From: Nostoc sp. NIES-3756
Lineage (GTDB): Bacteria; Cyanobacteriota; Cyanobacteriia; Cyanobacteriales; Nostocaceae
Direction: 5' to 3'
Assembly (NCBI RefSeq): GCF_001548375.1
Contig: NZ_AP017296.1
Coordinates: 372,001 to 436,000 of the forward strand
Length of the DNA stretch: 64,000 nt
Below, one piece after another: positions 51,918 to 60,099 of this stretch (positions within the stretch are counted from its first letter, which is position 1; each line of letters begins with the position of its first letter). A program made the translations under genes and the position numbers. Below the pieces are notes generated by a model. The model searched no databases. It was not told the DNA's origin and saw only the letters and a program-made list of their open reading frames with translations.

Positions 51918-52238
51918 ATGGCTGATTTTACAATATTCGATATCCGCATAAACCAGCAGTTAAATATTCAACCTTTAGAAAAGCCAGTATCCGCAACAGA
52001 AGACGAATTAGTATTATTAGCAGAAAAATTAACCGAAGTAGCTATTCCGGTAGAAACTCTATTACAAGTGCTGAAGATGGCTAACTACGATAAAAAAGCA
52101 GCTTTTGACCATGCTGACCAATATTTAGATAAATCTAAAAATCACCGACGGATTGTTTTAAATTCTCGTACTAAATTTTGTTTGAAGTGGAGTTTGAGAA
52201 GAGTAATTAAACCAAGATATGTAGATTATTCCAAATAA
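51918..52238 (+). CDS. Small hypothetical protein
   Basis: ATG 51918 follows AAAGGTGCATAT and gives MADFTIFDIRINQQLNIQPL; a longer upstream frame starting at 51870 reads like spacer. The 106-residue protein is partly helical (ELVLLAEKLTEVAIPVETLLQVL) and ends basic (SLRRVIKPRYVDYSK). No family recognised. It is convergent with the Uma2 gene, the stops being 2 bases apart. Confidence 0.6.
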   Translation: MADFTIFDIRINQQLNIQPLEKPVSATEDELVLLAEKLTEVAIPVETLLQVLKMANYDKKAAFDHADQYLDKSKNHRRIVLNSRTKFCLKWSLRRVIKPRYVDYSK

Positions 52239-52240
52239 AT

Positions 52241-52861
52241 TTAACCAGTCTGACTGAAACTAGAGGCAAATATTTGTTGTGCTGTTAATTGCAAGTTGGG
52301 AAACACTGAAGAAACTAACTGCTCATTATTTTGAAACAGTTGCCGATGATACTCATCTTCTATTAGAGTGCAAATTGTAATTGTTGGTTGTTTAGGTTTA
52401 CCAATATATTCTCTACCACCAATACCCAAATAATCAATAATCCAATATTCGTTTACGCCTAGCAAAGCATAATCTTCAGCTTTACGTGCGTAATCATTTT
52501 GCCAATTTGTACTGACAACTTCAGCCATTAATTTAATCGATTTCCCTGATGTAATTACAGGTTCTTGTTGCCATAATGGTTCATTAGTTAGTTGCCTTTG
52601 ATCTAAGACAATTACATCAGGGCGAAAGGCTGTGTTTGTACTTAACAATTTAATTAAGCATCGATGAGGAATAAAATAAGACAATTCGTGACGGTCTATT
52701 TCCACATTTAACTTGCGTCCAATAAAGGCTGATACTTGCTCATGAGGCCCAGTAGGTTCCATTTCGACTAATTCACCATCAATTAGCTCATGGCGATCGC
52801 TATCCCTGTATTGGGTAATAAATTCATCAACAGTCAAAAGTTTTGAAGCAAATTGAACCAT
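52241..52861 (-). CDS. Uma2 family putative endonuclease
   Basis: A 206-residue Uma2/DUF820 protein with the PD-(D/E)xK-like core: VDEFITQYRDSDRHELIDGELVEM, FRPDVIVLD, LMAEVVSTNWQNDY and KAEDYALLGVNEYWIIDY. Asp in RPDV, Glu in AEVVS and Lys after DYARK would be the catalytic triad. These proteins are abundant in cyanobacteria; most have no known target. It lies 87 bases downstream (leftward) of the TraD-like ATPase gene and probably is not part of that operon. Confidence 0.9.
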   Translation of the reverse strand: MVQFASKLLTVDEFITQYRDSDRHELIDGELVEMEPTGPHEQVSAFIGRKLNVEIDRHELSYFIPHRCLIKLLSTNTAFRPDVIVLDQRQLTNEPLWQQEPVITSGKSIKLMAEVVSTNWQNDYARKAEDYALLGVNEYWIIDYLGIGGREYIGKPKQPTITICTLIEDEYHRQLFQNNEQLVSSVFPNLQLTAQQIFASSFSQTG

Positions 52862-52948
52862 TGCGATATCGTTGCTATGAGCGGATTGACTTTATTTTAG
52901 CGTTACAGTACTGTTTATCTGAAAAAATTAGGCTGATAACTTCGGTCA

Positions 52949-54751
52949 CTAACCATCAAACTTGTATCTCAAAGGCGAATCTTTAAGTAATTTCTCAATC
53001 CCAACTCGCACTAGATGGGCTTGAGTGCCTTCTAATTTCAACTCGTTGTGGATAAATTCATCAAGTGAGGATGCAGTAGTACGTTCCAAAAGTGCTAGTA
53101 CCCTTTGAGATTGACTTTGGGATGTTTCAGTTGCATCTAAATCTGCTGCTTGAGAGGAATCGTTAGTCTTTGGTTTATCCAGAAATTTCTTGTTGTCCCG
53201 GTCATAACCGGAGAAGTTTTGTAGCAACTGCATAGGGAACCATTCATTCACCCCACCGTAATACACTGCTCGGCCTACTGGTGAGGATGCCGCAATCTCC
53301 ATTACTTGTGTTGATGTAATCTTGCGATCGCCTGGAATCAGTTGCGTGGCAATCATGGCATTGTAAGCAGGCACATTATCAGGATGAACCAAGGCGACAG
53401 AAGTTAATTGCGATCGCAGTCCGCCAGAAATACCCAAGTCGTCAGTGTGGGGGTTTTGTACGACAATCCAGAAGTGCCAACCAGAGCTATCACCACAAGA
53501 ACAATAAGAGATGATTTTGTCCTTGAGCCAACCAATTTCATTCTTAGCATTCTTGAATTTGGAACAAACCGCCGTACCTTCATCCAGAATGATCAGCTTG
53601 TCCCCGGTGATAAGTTGAAATTCGGCAAAACAGTCTTTGACCCACTTGACTGCTTCGATGGGTGACATTTCCAGAATCTTGGCACGTTTTAAGGTGTCAA
53701 CGCGACCTTTGAAATAACCAGTTTCTTTCTCATCACCTTTGGGGTCAATGTAAAAGATATGTGTGTCAGGATGCAGTCGTTTGATCGCATCAATGGCATT
53801 GCTAATGGTGATACCCTTGCCAGAACCAGGGACACCAACCCACAGCATATTTGTCACTTTCTTGGCAATATGCCCAATGAGGTCATACTGCACTTGAGGC
53901 GTTTTGGTGTAGGTGGAGATTTCCGTGTTAACTGTTATGGGTGGGGCAGGGGAAGCAGGGGAGGCAGGGGAGGCAAGGGAGGAACTATTCGTAAATTCTC
54001 CCCCTGCTCCCCCTGCTCTGGTTTCTTCCCCTGCTCTAATACTGGGTAACTCAACAAACCTTGCAGGCGGAATACCAAGATTTTGGGGTTTAATAGCTTC
54101 TTGAATAACTGTTACTTGTTGATAATTAACTCGTGGGTCAATTGTCACCTGTGCTAAATGCCCAGACAATTGATCGCGGGTTGGGAACTGCCCACGCAAT
54201 TGAATAAACCAATCTAACAACCAACGGTAAGCGTAAAATCTTTTTCCTGGCTCAACGGTGCTTAAGTCTTTACACAGCACATGAGACGATTGCTTGAGCA
54301 TGGCGAACTCATATTTCTCCATCGGCTCCAGATGAAGCATTAAGTCAGGCAATTCATTCTTGTTAGCAAAGTATTCGTCCCTAGCAACACTATCACCCAT
54401 TGCCGAGAGGAACTCAACAAAGTTACCGCGAATAAAGGGGATGGGAGCGAATTGGTGAGTGTCGTTGATGTCTTGTACCACTGACCAGAGATACCCAACA
54501 CCAGCAACCACAGCCCCAACCGCCGCTAAAGGAGATGTAGCATAGCAAACAGCACCAGTGGCCGCCGTCGCTAAAGTGATGAACTTGGCAAGGTTCATGC
54601 CATTACGCTCATCTTTAGCACGAATAAGTAGTTGGTCTTGACGCTCCTGTAACCACGAGGCGATGTTACCAGCTTCCAAATACTCAATGCTGGGATAATC
54701 GCCACGTAACAGTGCCGTTTCTTTTGTGCCTAGCATTGGTATTTGTTCCAT
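52949..54751 (-). CDS. TraD/HerA-like ATPase with N-terminal membrane segments
   Basis: A 600-residue protein. Residues 55-92 are hydrophobic (FITLATAATGAVCYATSPLAAV...), probably one or two membrane passes. The soluble ATPase has Walker A WVGVPGSGKGITI near residues 304-316, an FYIDPKGDEKE segment, Walker B KLIILDEGTAV near 391-401, and HFWIVVQNPHTDD, as in coupling-protein or HerA/FtsK-like pumps. A Pro/Ala/Ser linker (about 245-275) is encoded by a GC-rich dispersed repeat. It ends a minus-strand operon of small membrane proteins. A role as coupling ATPase for DNA transfer is likely but not proven; no relaxase is in the window. Confidence 0.72.
   Translation of the reverse strand: MEQIPMLGTKETALLRGDYPSIEYLEAGNIASWLQERQDQLLIRAKDERNGMNLAKFITLATAATGAVCYATSPLAAVGAVVAGVGYLWSVVQDINDTHQFAPIPFIRGNFVEFLSAMGDSVARDEYFANKNELPDLMLHLEPMEKYEFAMLKQSSHVLCKDLSTVEPGKRFYAYRWLLDWFIQLRGQFPTRDQLSGHLAQVTIDPRVNYQQVTVIQEAIKPQNLGIPPARFVELPSIRAGEETRAGGAGGEFTNSSSLASPASPASPAPPITVNTEISTYTKTPQVQYDLIGHIAKKVTNMLWVGVPGSGKGITISNAIDAIKRLHPDTHIFYIDPKGDEKETGYFKGRVDTLKRAKILEMSPIEAVKWVKDCFAEFQLITGDKLIILDEGTAVCSKFKNAKNEIGWLKDKIISYCSCGDSSGWHFWIVVQNPHTDDLGISGGLRSQLTSVALVHPDNVPAYNAMIATQLIPGDRKITSTQVMEIAASSPVGRAVYYGGVNEWFPMQLLQNFSGYDRDNKKFLDKPKTNDSSQAADLDATETSQSQSQRVLALLERTTASSLDEFIHNELKLEGTQAHLVRVGIEKLLKDSPLRYKFDG
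53938..54032. repeat. GC-rich dispersed repeat captured in frame within the ATPase gene
   Basis: Tandem GGGGAAGCAGGGGAGGCAGG-type units and the complementary CCCCCTGCTCCCCCTGCTC form an inverted pair. Translated they give SPASPASPAPP and the flanking acidic/basic linker between the N-terminal domain and the P-loop. Confidence 0.75.
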
Positions 54752-54762
54752 TTTCGCCCCTC

Positions 54763-55467
54763 TTACTTAGTTAATTTCCAAATGTTGTAGCCAATCTCTC
54801 CAGCCATCATCGAAATGCAGTTGTAAACAAGACAACCTAGAATTGCACCTGGATCTGTGTAGCGGAAGGGCCAACGACCAACAAACGTTGTGATGATGTC
54901 AAATCCCCAGAAGAACAGTGCGATCGCTCCCCCTGCATTACGTTCTTTCATCCCAGCGCGTTTGTAGTCACCCCACAAAGCCACTGTCAGGTCGATATTT
55001 CCGGTGGGTTTGCTACCTAAAGCATATTGCTTGGATTCCTCAAACTCATTCTTGGCTTGGTTTGGGTCTTTACCCCGCAGGGTTCGCGCTTCCATGACTT
55101 GGATTAATGCAGAGATCCCAAAACTAATCCAGAACAAAAGATTGAATGGTAGTTGCAGCCAACCGATCCAGCCAATCCACTCTGTTTCATACCAGGGAAA
55201 GAGAGCTTTTCCTTGGAATAAAGCCTGCCAAACACTATCAGTAGAAAGCAATGTCCCAATCCAAAAACCAATCGCACCAACTAATTTATATCCTGGTGTG
55301 CCTGGGGTGACGAATTGGGCAACAATGTGTGAGACAAACACAACTGGTAGTGAGACTAGCTCAACAATCCATCGGGCTAAAAGTTCTAAATACTCACCCA
55401 ACCCCCGTTGTGGTTTATTTTGCTCTTTTGGTTGTGGGTTAGGAGTAGTGGGTGTGGGATTGCTCAT
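54763..55467 (-). CDS. Multipass membrane protein of the coupled operon
   Basis: A 234-residue protein with a Pro/Gln-rich start and four to five membrane segments (about 32-52, 62-82, 98-122, 178-196, 207-226). No known family recognised. It lies between the signal-anchored 136-residue protein (3 bases upstream) and the ATPase (11 bases downstream), so it probably forms the membrane base of the same machine. Confidence 0.75.
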   Translation of the reverse strand: MSNPTPTTPNPQPKEQNKPQRGLGEYLELLARWIVELVSLPVVFVSHIVAQFVTPGTPGYKLVGAIGFWIGTLLSTDSVWQALFQGKALFPWYETEWIGWIGWLQLPFNLLFWISFGISALIQVMEARTLRGKDPNQAKNEFEESKQYALGSKPTGNIDLTVALWGDYKRAGMKERNAGGAIALFFWGFDIITTFVGRWPFRYTDPGAILGCLVYNCISMMAGEIGYNIWKLTK

Positions 55468-55470
55468 GGT

Positions 55471-55881
55471 TTAATTCCTATCGTCAAAATATAGTGGGGA
55501 ATCATTGCAAGCCCCCTTAAATCGATACTTCCATTTCCATTGACGTTCTTCGATTCGCCCAATACACATACCTGTCGAGTCATAAACAAAAATCAACTCA
55601 TCCTCTAAATAACCTGTAGTATTCGGTCTAGGATTACGCTTGGGAGTATCTAAATAATTTTGCATCCGCAATTTTTTAAAACTAGGGCTAACTCCTAACT
55701 CGTTAATTTTTTGAGATGTCGCTGCCCTTTCTTCGGCTTTAATCCGCTCTAGTTCTTCGGATTGTTGAATTGTTGTAGCCGTGTTGTAAGTGTTGAATTG
55801 CGCTGGCAGTTTAGATAACCAAGGACTAGCAATTAAACCCATTCCAAATAATCCTAGTAGTGCCTGCTTTTGGTATTTCAT
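55471..55881 (-). CDS. Small exported or anchored protein of the coupled operon
   Basis: A 136-residue protein with one hydrophobic N-terminal segment (ALLGLFGMGLIASPW, residues 7-21), a helical region, and a beta-rich end with two Cys (GMCIGRIEERQWKWKYRFKGAC). It may be a periplasmic protein held by an uncleaved anchor. Its ATG overlaps the stop of the previous small gene as ATGA. Confidence 0.72.
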   Translation of the reverse strand: MKYQKQALLGLFGMGLIASPWLSKLPAQFNTYNTATTIQQSEELERIKAEERAATSQKINELGVSPSFKKLRMQNYLDTPKRNPRPNTTGYLEDELIFVYDSTGMCIGRIEERQWKWKYRFKGACNDSPLYFDDRN

Positions 55882-56042
55882 CCCTCAACTACTGGCTCAT
55901 ACTGTTTCAGAATCTTGCCAAAATTGTCAATTGTATTAGCAATTGGCTGTTGCTCAATTACAACTTGTTCAATCACAGGTTTTGGTTCTGGCTCTAGCTG
56001 TGGAGTCTCAAAGCCTATTGCATTTAGAATCTGTCTTTCCAT
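55878..56042 (-). CDS. 54-residue Glu/Pro-rich protein of the coupled operon
   Basis: MERQILNAIGFETPQLEPEP, then KPVIEQVVIEQQPIANTIDN and FGKILKQYEPVVEG. Starts at ATG 56042 and ends with TGA 55878-55880, sharing the ATGA overlap with the next gene. Too short for a family call. Coupling on the downstream side supports it being real. Confidence 0.7.
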   Translation of the reverse strand: MERQILNAIGFETPQLEPEPKPVIEQVVIEQQPIANTIDNFGKILKQYEPVVEG

Positions 56043-56060
56043 TTGTACTCACCTTTGTAT

Positions 56061-56207
56061 TTATCGGAGAGTTTGCGTTTGCTCATCTGCTGTTACTTGC
56101 GTTGGCATCGAAGCTTGCAGTACACGAATCCCTACAGACAAACCAACACAACTTATGAAAAAAACTATTGAGATAGCCCATTTGTACTTCTCCCAAAACT
56201 TACTCAT
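56061..56207 (-). CDS. 48-residue single-pass membrane protein of the coupled operon
   Basis: MSKFWEKYKWAISIVFFISC, continuing with VGLSVGIRVLQ, gives one membrane segment (about 10-30) and a short polar tail. ATG 56207 overlaps the stop of the upstream gene as ATGA (56204-56207). It resembles small pilus- or channel-like subunits in layout only. Confidence 0.7.
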   Translation of the reverse strand: MSKFWEKYKWAISIVFFISCVGLSVGIRVLQASMPTQVTADEQTQTLR

Positions 56208-56926
56208 GCTGTAGCTTTGGCTGGGTGTGGTTGTCGTTTGAATAAGTGCTTGGTCAACAAGTGTAAATCCTGTATAGTCTTGGGTTGCACTGACTTTTTT
56301 GCTTCGACTGGTAAACCCACCTCCTCAAAAAACTTCAATGGGTCAAACTCCGGTGTCGAAGTTTCGGTGAGTGTTTGAATTTCGGACTGAACCTGTGTTG
56401 GCGTTTTTAGCCCATGCTCAGAGATGATTTTCTTCTTGGTTTCGGGGTCTTTGAGAATTTGATAGATTAACGTGATTTCTTCAACGCCTGCTTGAGTGCA
56501 TTCTTGTAAATATTCAACATCTAGCTCTTGTAAAGTGTCTTGCAACAACTGTGTTTTAAAGTTGTGAATAGCAAATGCTTGAGCGACAGTTGTTCCCGCC
56601 GCAATCTCTAAAAATGCGCGGAATGTTTCACCCGATATACCTTGAGCCTTCAATTGCTCAACTGTTTTATTGATGGCTTGAGTTTCTAAATTCGTCAGAC
56701 TCCCTCCAGCCCCCAATAGTTTGGCTTGGTCTATCATTGTCTCGGCTAGGTTAAATAACTTCTCCAAGCGATCGCTCACCTCCACATCAAATTCTTCTCC
56801 ATTTGGATCAATGCTTGGGTCTGTTTTGGACAACTCTTGCAATCCAGCTAAGATTTTGTCTGGTGAGTAATTGGCGCTTAACAGTTCAAATAATTCTTGA
56901 CGGGTGAATGTATCCTTGTTAGACAT
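56204..56926 (-). CDS. Soluble helical protein of the coupled operon
   Basis: A 240-residue, strongly helical, acidic protein (TRQELFELLSANYSPDKIL..., DRLEKLFNLAETMIDQAKLLG). No transmembrane segment, no motif that I recognise. It overlaps both neighbours: 8 bases with the gene upstream and ATGA with the one downstream. It could be a cytoplasmic adaptor of the ATPase. Confidence 0.7.
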   Translation of the reverse strand: MSNKDTFTRQELFELLSANYSPDKILAGLQELSKTDPSIDPNGEEFDVEVSDRLEKLFNLAETMIDQAKLLGAGGSLTNLETQAINKTVEQLKAQGISGETFRAFLEIAAGTTVAQAFAIHNFKTQLLQDTLQELDVEYLQECTQAGVEEITLIYQILKDPETKKKIISEHGLKTPTQVQSEIQTLTETSTPEFDPLKFFEEVGLPVEAKKSVQPKTIQDLHLLTKHLFKRQPHPAKATA

Positions 56927-57335
56927 TTTGTAATTCTCCTGTTAATGGTTGTGTGAATCTGATTTGTTCGGCTTCAAACTCTTTACGGCTGTAGAGAGAT
57001 TTATTCGCCCCCACAATTGCTTTAGCGAGGTTCAACTTATTTGTTCCTTGGGCTAAACCACAAAAAATTTCTCCTATTTTTCCCACTACCCAAACTTGAT
57101 AAGGAAGAATTGGTGGTGATCTAAGGCTGTGTTCTTGGGCAAAGTTCTTCATTTGTATTTGTGCTAGTTTATACTGAGCTATTGTCTGAGCCACTTCTTC
57201 CCAACGTCCCCAAGTTCGATAGCAGATGTCCAAAATTCTCAAGGATTGGGCATTTGTCATGGGTAAAACCAGGGGGTTTAATGCCGAATTTGTGGTTTCT
57301 TGATTAAAAAGTTCTTCTCTCCATGATTGATTCAT
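56919..57335 (-). CDS. First gene of the coupled operon, hypothetical
   Basis: A 138-residue protein, MNQSWREELFNQETTNSALN, then ILDICYRTWGRWEEVAQTIA. Mixed helical composition with a small hydrophobic patch (PPILPYQVWVVGKIGEIFCG). I see no known domain. A palindromic operator candidate (57412-57432) and 12-mer repeats (57365-57393) lie directly upstream, so this is probably where the operon's regulation acts. Confidence 0.7.
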   Translation of the reverse strand: MNQSWREELFNQETTNSALNPLVLPMTNAQSLRILDICYRTWGRWEEVAQTIAQYKLAQIQMKNFAQEHSLRSPPILPYQVWVVGKIGEIFCGLAQGTNKLNLAKAIVGANKSLYSRKEFEAEQIRFTQPLTGELQNV

Positions 57336-57364
57336 TCTCGGTAGTCAATAGTTAAATTAAGTTG

Positions 57365-57393
57365 GTCAACATCTGTATCAATATCCGTGTCAA
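57365..57393 (-). promoter_or_regulatory. Tandem 12-mers with TTGACA upstream of the coupled operon
   Basis: On the minus strand TTGACACGGATA, TTGATACAGATG and TTGAC follow each other. They could be protein-binding iterons or overlapping promoter -35 boxes for the operon that starts at 57335. Confidence 0.45.
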
Positions 57394-57411
57394 TTTGATA
57401 TTACTTTCACT

Positions 57412-57432
57412 GTTAACACACGGTGTATTAAC
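57412..57432 (-). promoter_or_regulatory. Candidate operator, 10-bp imperfect palindrome
   Basis: GTTAACACAC, G, GTGTATTAAC: nine of ten arm positions pair. It is 77 bases before the first gene of the coupled operon. Confidence 0.6.
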
Positions 57433-57460
57433 TGTTAATTTGGGTTGTCTCTTCATAATA

Positions 57461-57480
57461 AAAAACTCGCACGCAGCGAG
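57461..57480 (-). terminator. Rho-independent terminator
   Basis: On the minus strand CTCGC-TGCGT-GCGAG followed by TTTTTT. It ends the small gene at 57519 and separates it from the coupled operon. Confidence 0.8.
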
Positions 57481-57518
57481 CCATTAACCCAGTAAATGAT
57501 TTGTACATTACTTGAAAA

Positions 57519-57728
57519 TTAATCAAAAAAATTTGGGTTAGGTGGTTCAAGACCACTTTCTCTGATGAAGTCTAGTAACTGAGAAATTCTACAAGCCATA
57601 GCTGAAGGTTTCGTTCTATTTTCTGTTGCTAGTTTTTGCCGACGATAACCTGTCTCACTCAAACAATGCTCATAAGCTACTACTATCGGCTTGAGCTTAT
57701 ACTTGGCTTCGTACTCTTGTGGTGTCAT
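57519..57728 (-). CDS. Small hypothetical protein with its own terminator
   Basis: A 69-residue protein, MTPQEYEAKYKLKPIVVAYE then TGYRRQKLATENRTKPSAMA. Positively charged helical middle, possibly DNA- or RNA-binding. A terminator follows the stop by 39 bases, which supports the gene. Family unknown. Confidence 0.55.
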   Translation of the reverse strand: MTPQEYEAKYKLKPIVVAYEHCLSETGYRRQKLATENRTKPSAMACRISQLLDFIRESGLEPPNPNFFD

Positions 57729-58153
57729 ATTAGTATTGTCTCCAGTTTCGTTGGGGGAACTGCCTTCGGGCGGGGGCGATCGCAGTTCTTGACCGGAGTG
57801 CGATCGCTTTGATTTGTTAACTGCATAATAAATTTAGTAAAGTCATATTATTGTTAGTTCTCCTTAGTTTTCTCTGGTCTGATATTCTTTCAAATCATTG
57901 CCTGGGTATGCTTATAGACAATTATAGTAATAATCCTGTACTAGCACAGTAATTATATAAATTTTAGAAATACTTACTTTGTACAGTACTATTAGAACAC
58001 AGAACTCAAAAGTTAGTATTCATCAGACTTCTTGTAGGGCTATTTCGCATCTCTACACAGAACGTTGAATGAAAACTCAAGAGCAATTTCGCCTAATACT
58101 AATTATTTGCTCTGACCTGCGTGTTCTGTTTGTTGAGTGATAATTTAATTCTT
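57729..58153. other. Divergent spacer with HIP1 sites and GTAC-type palindromes
   Basis: About 425 bases. CTGT-ACTAGC-ACAG (57936-57949) and GTACAGTAC (57981-57989) may be operators; the GTAC spacing recalls LexA-like sites of cyanobacteria, but the match is loose. Two HIP1 octamers lie near 57776 and 57802. No gene seen. Confidence 0.45.
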
Positions 58154-58417
58154 ATGCCCCGTCCTGGTTATCAGAATGTCTCCCTCAAAGATGAAGTTCT
58201 GGCCTTACTAGATACCATGCCCGGTAACAGTAGACCAGAAAAAATAGAGCGCATGATTAGGAGTACCAACGATGCTTTGCTGCGTGTTGGCTCACTCCCC
58301 GATGAGCCACCTGAAGCTGTCATACAATATGTACTTGACCAAATTCCCTCTTGGGATAGTAATAATATTTTGGAGTTAGCGATCGCTTTGCTCAAACACA
58401 TACAACAAGTTAAATAA
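58154..58417 (+). CDS. Small hypothetical protein, first of a three-gene set
   Basis: ATG 58154 gives MPRPGYQNVSLKDEVLALLD. The 87-residue protein resembles antitoxin-like ribbon-helix-helix starts (VSLKDEVLALLDTMPG) and ends in a helix. It precedes the DUF5674 gene by 60 bases. I cannot assign a function; an antitoxin is one guess. Confidence 0.6.
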   Translation: MPRPGYQNVSLKDEVLALLDTMPGNSRPEKIERMIRSTNDALLRVGSLPDEPPEAVIQYVLDQIPSWDSNNILELAIALLKHIQQVK

Positions 58418-58477
58418 CTTCAGACAAAACCACCAAATAGAGGATGTCTAACTGAAGATTTTAGTGAGGATAGTAAA

Positions 58478-58810
58478 TTGATTCTACTGTTGCGCGAACG
58501 CGCTACACCCGAACAAATTGAACAAATGCTACTAGAACACAAATTCTACATTAAAACCGTAGTAGATATTGAGCGTCAAGTATTAGTTGGTGGTGGTGAT
58601 TTACATGCTGACTGTGAAAAGGAGTTATTGAAAGACGGAAGTAGACAAAAAGATATTTGGGCTGCTAGTTTCATGCCTTTAACTGGAAGGATCATGTTTG
58701 ATTCGATGGTCAACCTTCGCCCACGCCAAAATCGTACAATGGAAATAATTGATCCTGATATTAGACAAAGAGTAGCCCAAATTATTATTGAGTTCCTGGG
58801 AGATGTATGA
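58478..58810 (+). CDS. DUF5674 family protein
   Basis: The start is TTG 58478. The 110-residue protein has VVDIERQVLVGGGDLHADCEKELLKDGSRQKDIW, then NLRPRQNRTMEI and a final helix, the DUF5674 pattern. Function unknown. Its TGA overlaps ATG of the next gene (58807-58810), so the two are coupled. Conserved His, Asp and Cys in GGDLHADCE look like a possible active site. Confidence 0.8.
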   Translation: MILLLRERATPEQIEQMLLEHKFYIKTVVDIERQVLVGGGDLHADCEKELLKDGSRQKDIWAASFMPLTGRIMFDSMVNLRPRQNRTMEIIDPDIRQRVAQIIIEFLGDV

Positions 58811-59181
58811 TTGAACCGACACTAGAGCAACAAATTTTTATGCAAGATGATGTCTCCACTCGTCTGCATCGCTTGGCAAATCACCTATCGCAAATTTATT
58901 CTTTGTGGGCAGGAGGATCATCGAAAGATTTGATGCTGCCTCTGGTAAAAGAAAGCAGGTATTTTATTGAATGGACTGTTCCTGACATGGTAGAAGCTCA
59001 GGACATTGATCGAGCCTGTGAGTTGGTTGACTTAGTACGTTTAATGACCAATTGGTTGTTCGATTGGGACAATATTTGGTCTGATACCGAACAAATGCGG
59101 TTGGCAGCTTCCCAAACACAAAATTGGTTACACCGAGTTACAGAAATAGCCGATACGCAACCGGAGTCGTTGAGTGCTTAA
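58807..59181 (+). CDS. Small hypothetical protein coupled to DUF5674
   Basis: A 124-residue helical protein (IEPTLEQQIFMQDDVSTRLH..., RACELVDLVRLMTNWLFDWD). No family recognised. It shares ATGA with the DUF5674 gene, so it should be made together with it. It is convergent with the acetyltransferase gene, overlapping by 4 bases. Confidence 0.75.
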   Translation: MIEPTLEQQIFMQDDVSTRLHRLANHLSQIYSLWAGGSSKDLMLPLVKESRYFIEWTVPDMVEAQDIDRACELVDLVRLMTNWLFDWDNIWSDTEQMRLAASQTQNWLHRVTEIADTQPESLSA

Positions 59182-59687
59182 TGCAGTTGGCGCTTTATTT
59201 CATAAAGTGTCCATTCTATATTGTGGAGTCGGATTTTATTGTGATAGCTCATGCCTATTTTTTCCATGACTCGAAGTGATGCTAGATTGTCTGGTTTCGC
59301 TAGTGCTACTAATCGCTCAAATTGCTGGACTTGAAAACCGTAGTTGACAACGGCAATAGCCGATTCTGTTGCTAACCCCTGTCCCCAATATTGGCTTGCG
59401 AGTAAATAATTCACTTCCACTTCGTTAAGAAGCTCTATATGCTCTAGTCCACAATGCCCTATTAGTTGCTCATTAGCTTTATAAATTATTGCCCATCGAC
59501 CAAACCCGTATCGCTGCCAATGTTCTATGTAGGATTCTAAAAAAGCTTGAGTTTCCAGAAGTGAAGCTGGCTTGGGGAATAAACGATACCTCATCACTTC
59601 AGGATCGCTGTATATCTGTGCTAAGTCTTCTAAATCTGTGAGCTTCAATGGACGCAATAACAAACGTGAAGTTTCTATTGTGGTCAT
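59178..59687 (-). CDS. GNAT acetyltransferase (RimJ/RimL type)
   Basis: A 169-residue protein: TSRLLLRPLKLTDLEDLAQI start, a central IGHCGLEHIELLNEVEVNYLL, and the acetyl-CoA segment SQYWGQGLATESAIAVVNY (Q-x-x-G-x-A/G variant reading WGQGLATE). It ends with SLRVMEKIGMSYHNKIRL. It acetylates an amino group; the target could be an aminoglycoside-like compound or a protein N-terminus, undecided. Confidence 0.93.
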   Translation of the reverse strand: MTTIETSRLLLRPLKLTDLEDLAQIYSDPEVMRYRLFPKPASLLETQAFLESYIEHWQRYGFGRWAIIYKANEQLIGHCGLEHIELLNEVEVNYLLASQYWGQGLATESAIAVVNYGFQVQQFERLVALAKPDNLASLRVMEKIGMSYHNKIRLHNIEWTLYEIKRQLH

Positions 59688-60099
59688 ACTGAAAATATTT
59701 GTGATTAATCCATTTCAATTCTGTCGGTGCATAACTATTATTAATGAGCAACTATTAATGTTCATTATGACTTTTATAAGCGTTCAGTTTTTTGTTAGGT
59801 GAGGGGTTTAATACCACAATCCTAAAAGTTATTAAACACAGTACAGTCAAATGGTACTAACTTGTCAACACCCCTCACCTATTTTTCAGAGCGATTACCT
59901 TAGTTATGGCGATCGCTCTTTAATTATTGTGTGCGGATTGATGAAACTGAGCTTGTAGGCTAATGTGTTACAAAGAGGAAACCAGAGGTTAGAGGTCAGT
60001 AAATCAATAGCAGCTTATATAAAGCTAAAGATAGATGATGCTGATTCCTAAACTTTGTTTCCTAATGAATTAACGAGAGCAATCGGAGAAGCCAGACAA
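59688..60099. other. Spacer with long inverted repeat element
   Basis: AGGTGAGGGGT (59797-59807) and ACCCCTCACCT (59870-59880) are perfect 11-bp arms. The stretch TAACTTGTCAACACCC inside the right part (near 59858-59873) recurs in variant form at about 60921. A HIP1 octamer lies near 59911. No gene seen. Confidence 0.6.

Noticed and set aside
55004..55474. 156-codon plus-strand frame
   Set aside because: Antisense of the multipass membrane gene; composition typical of a shadow frame.
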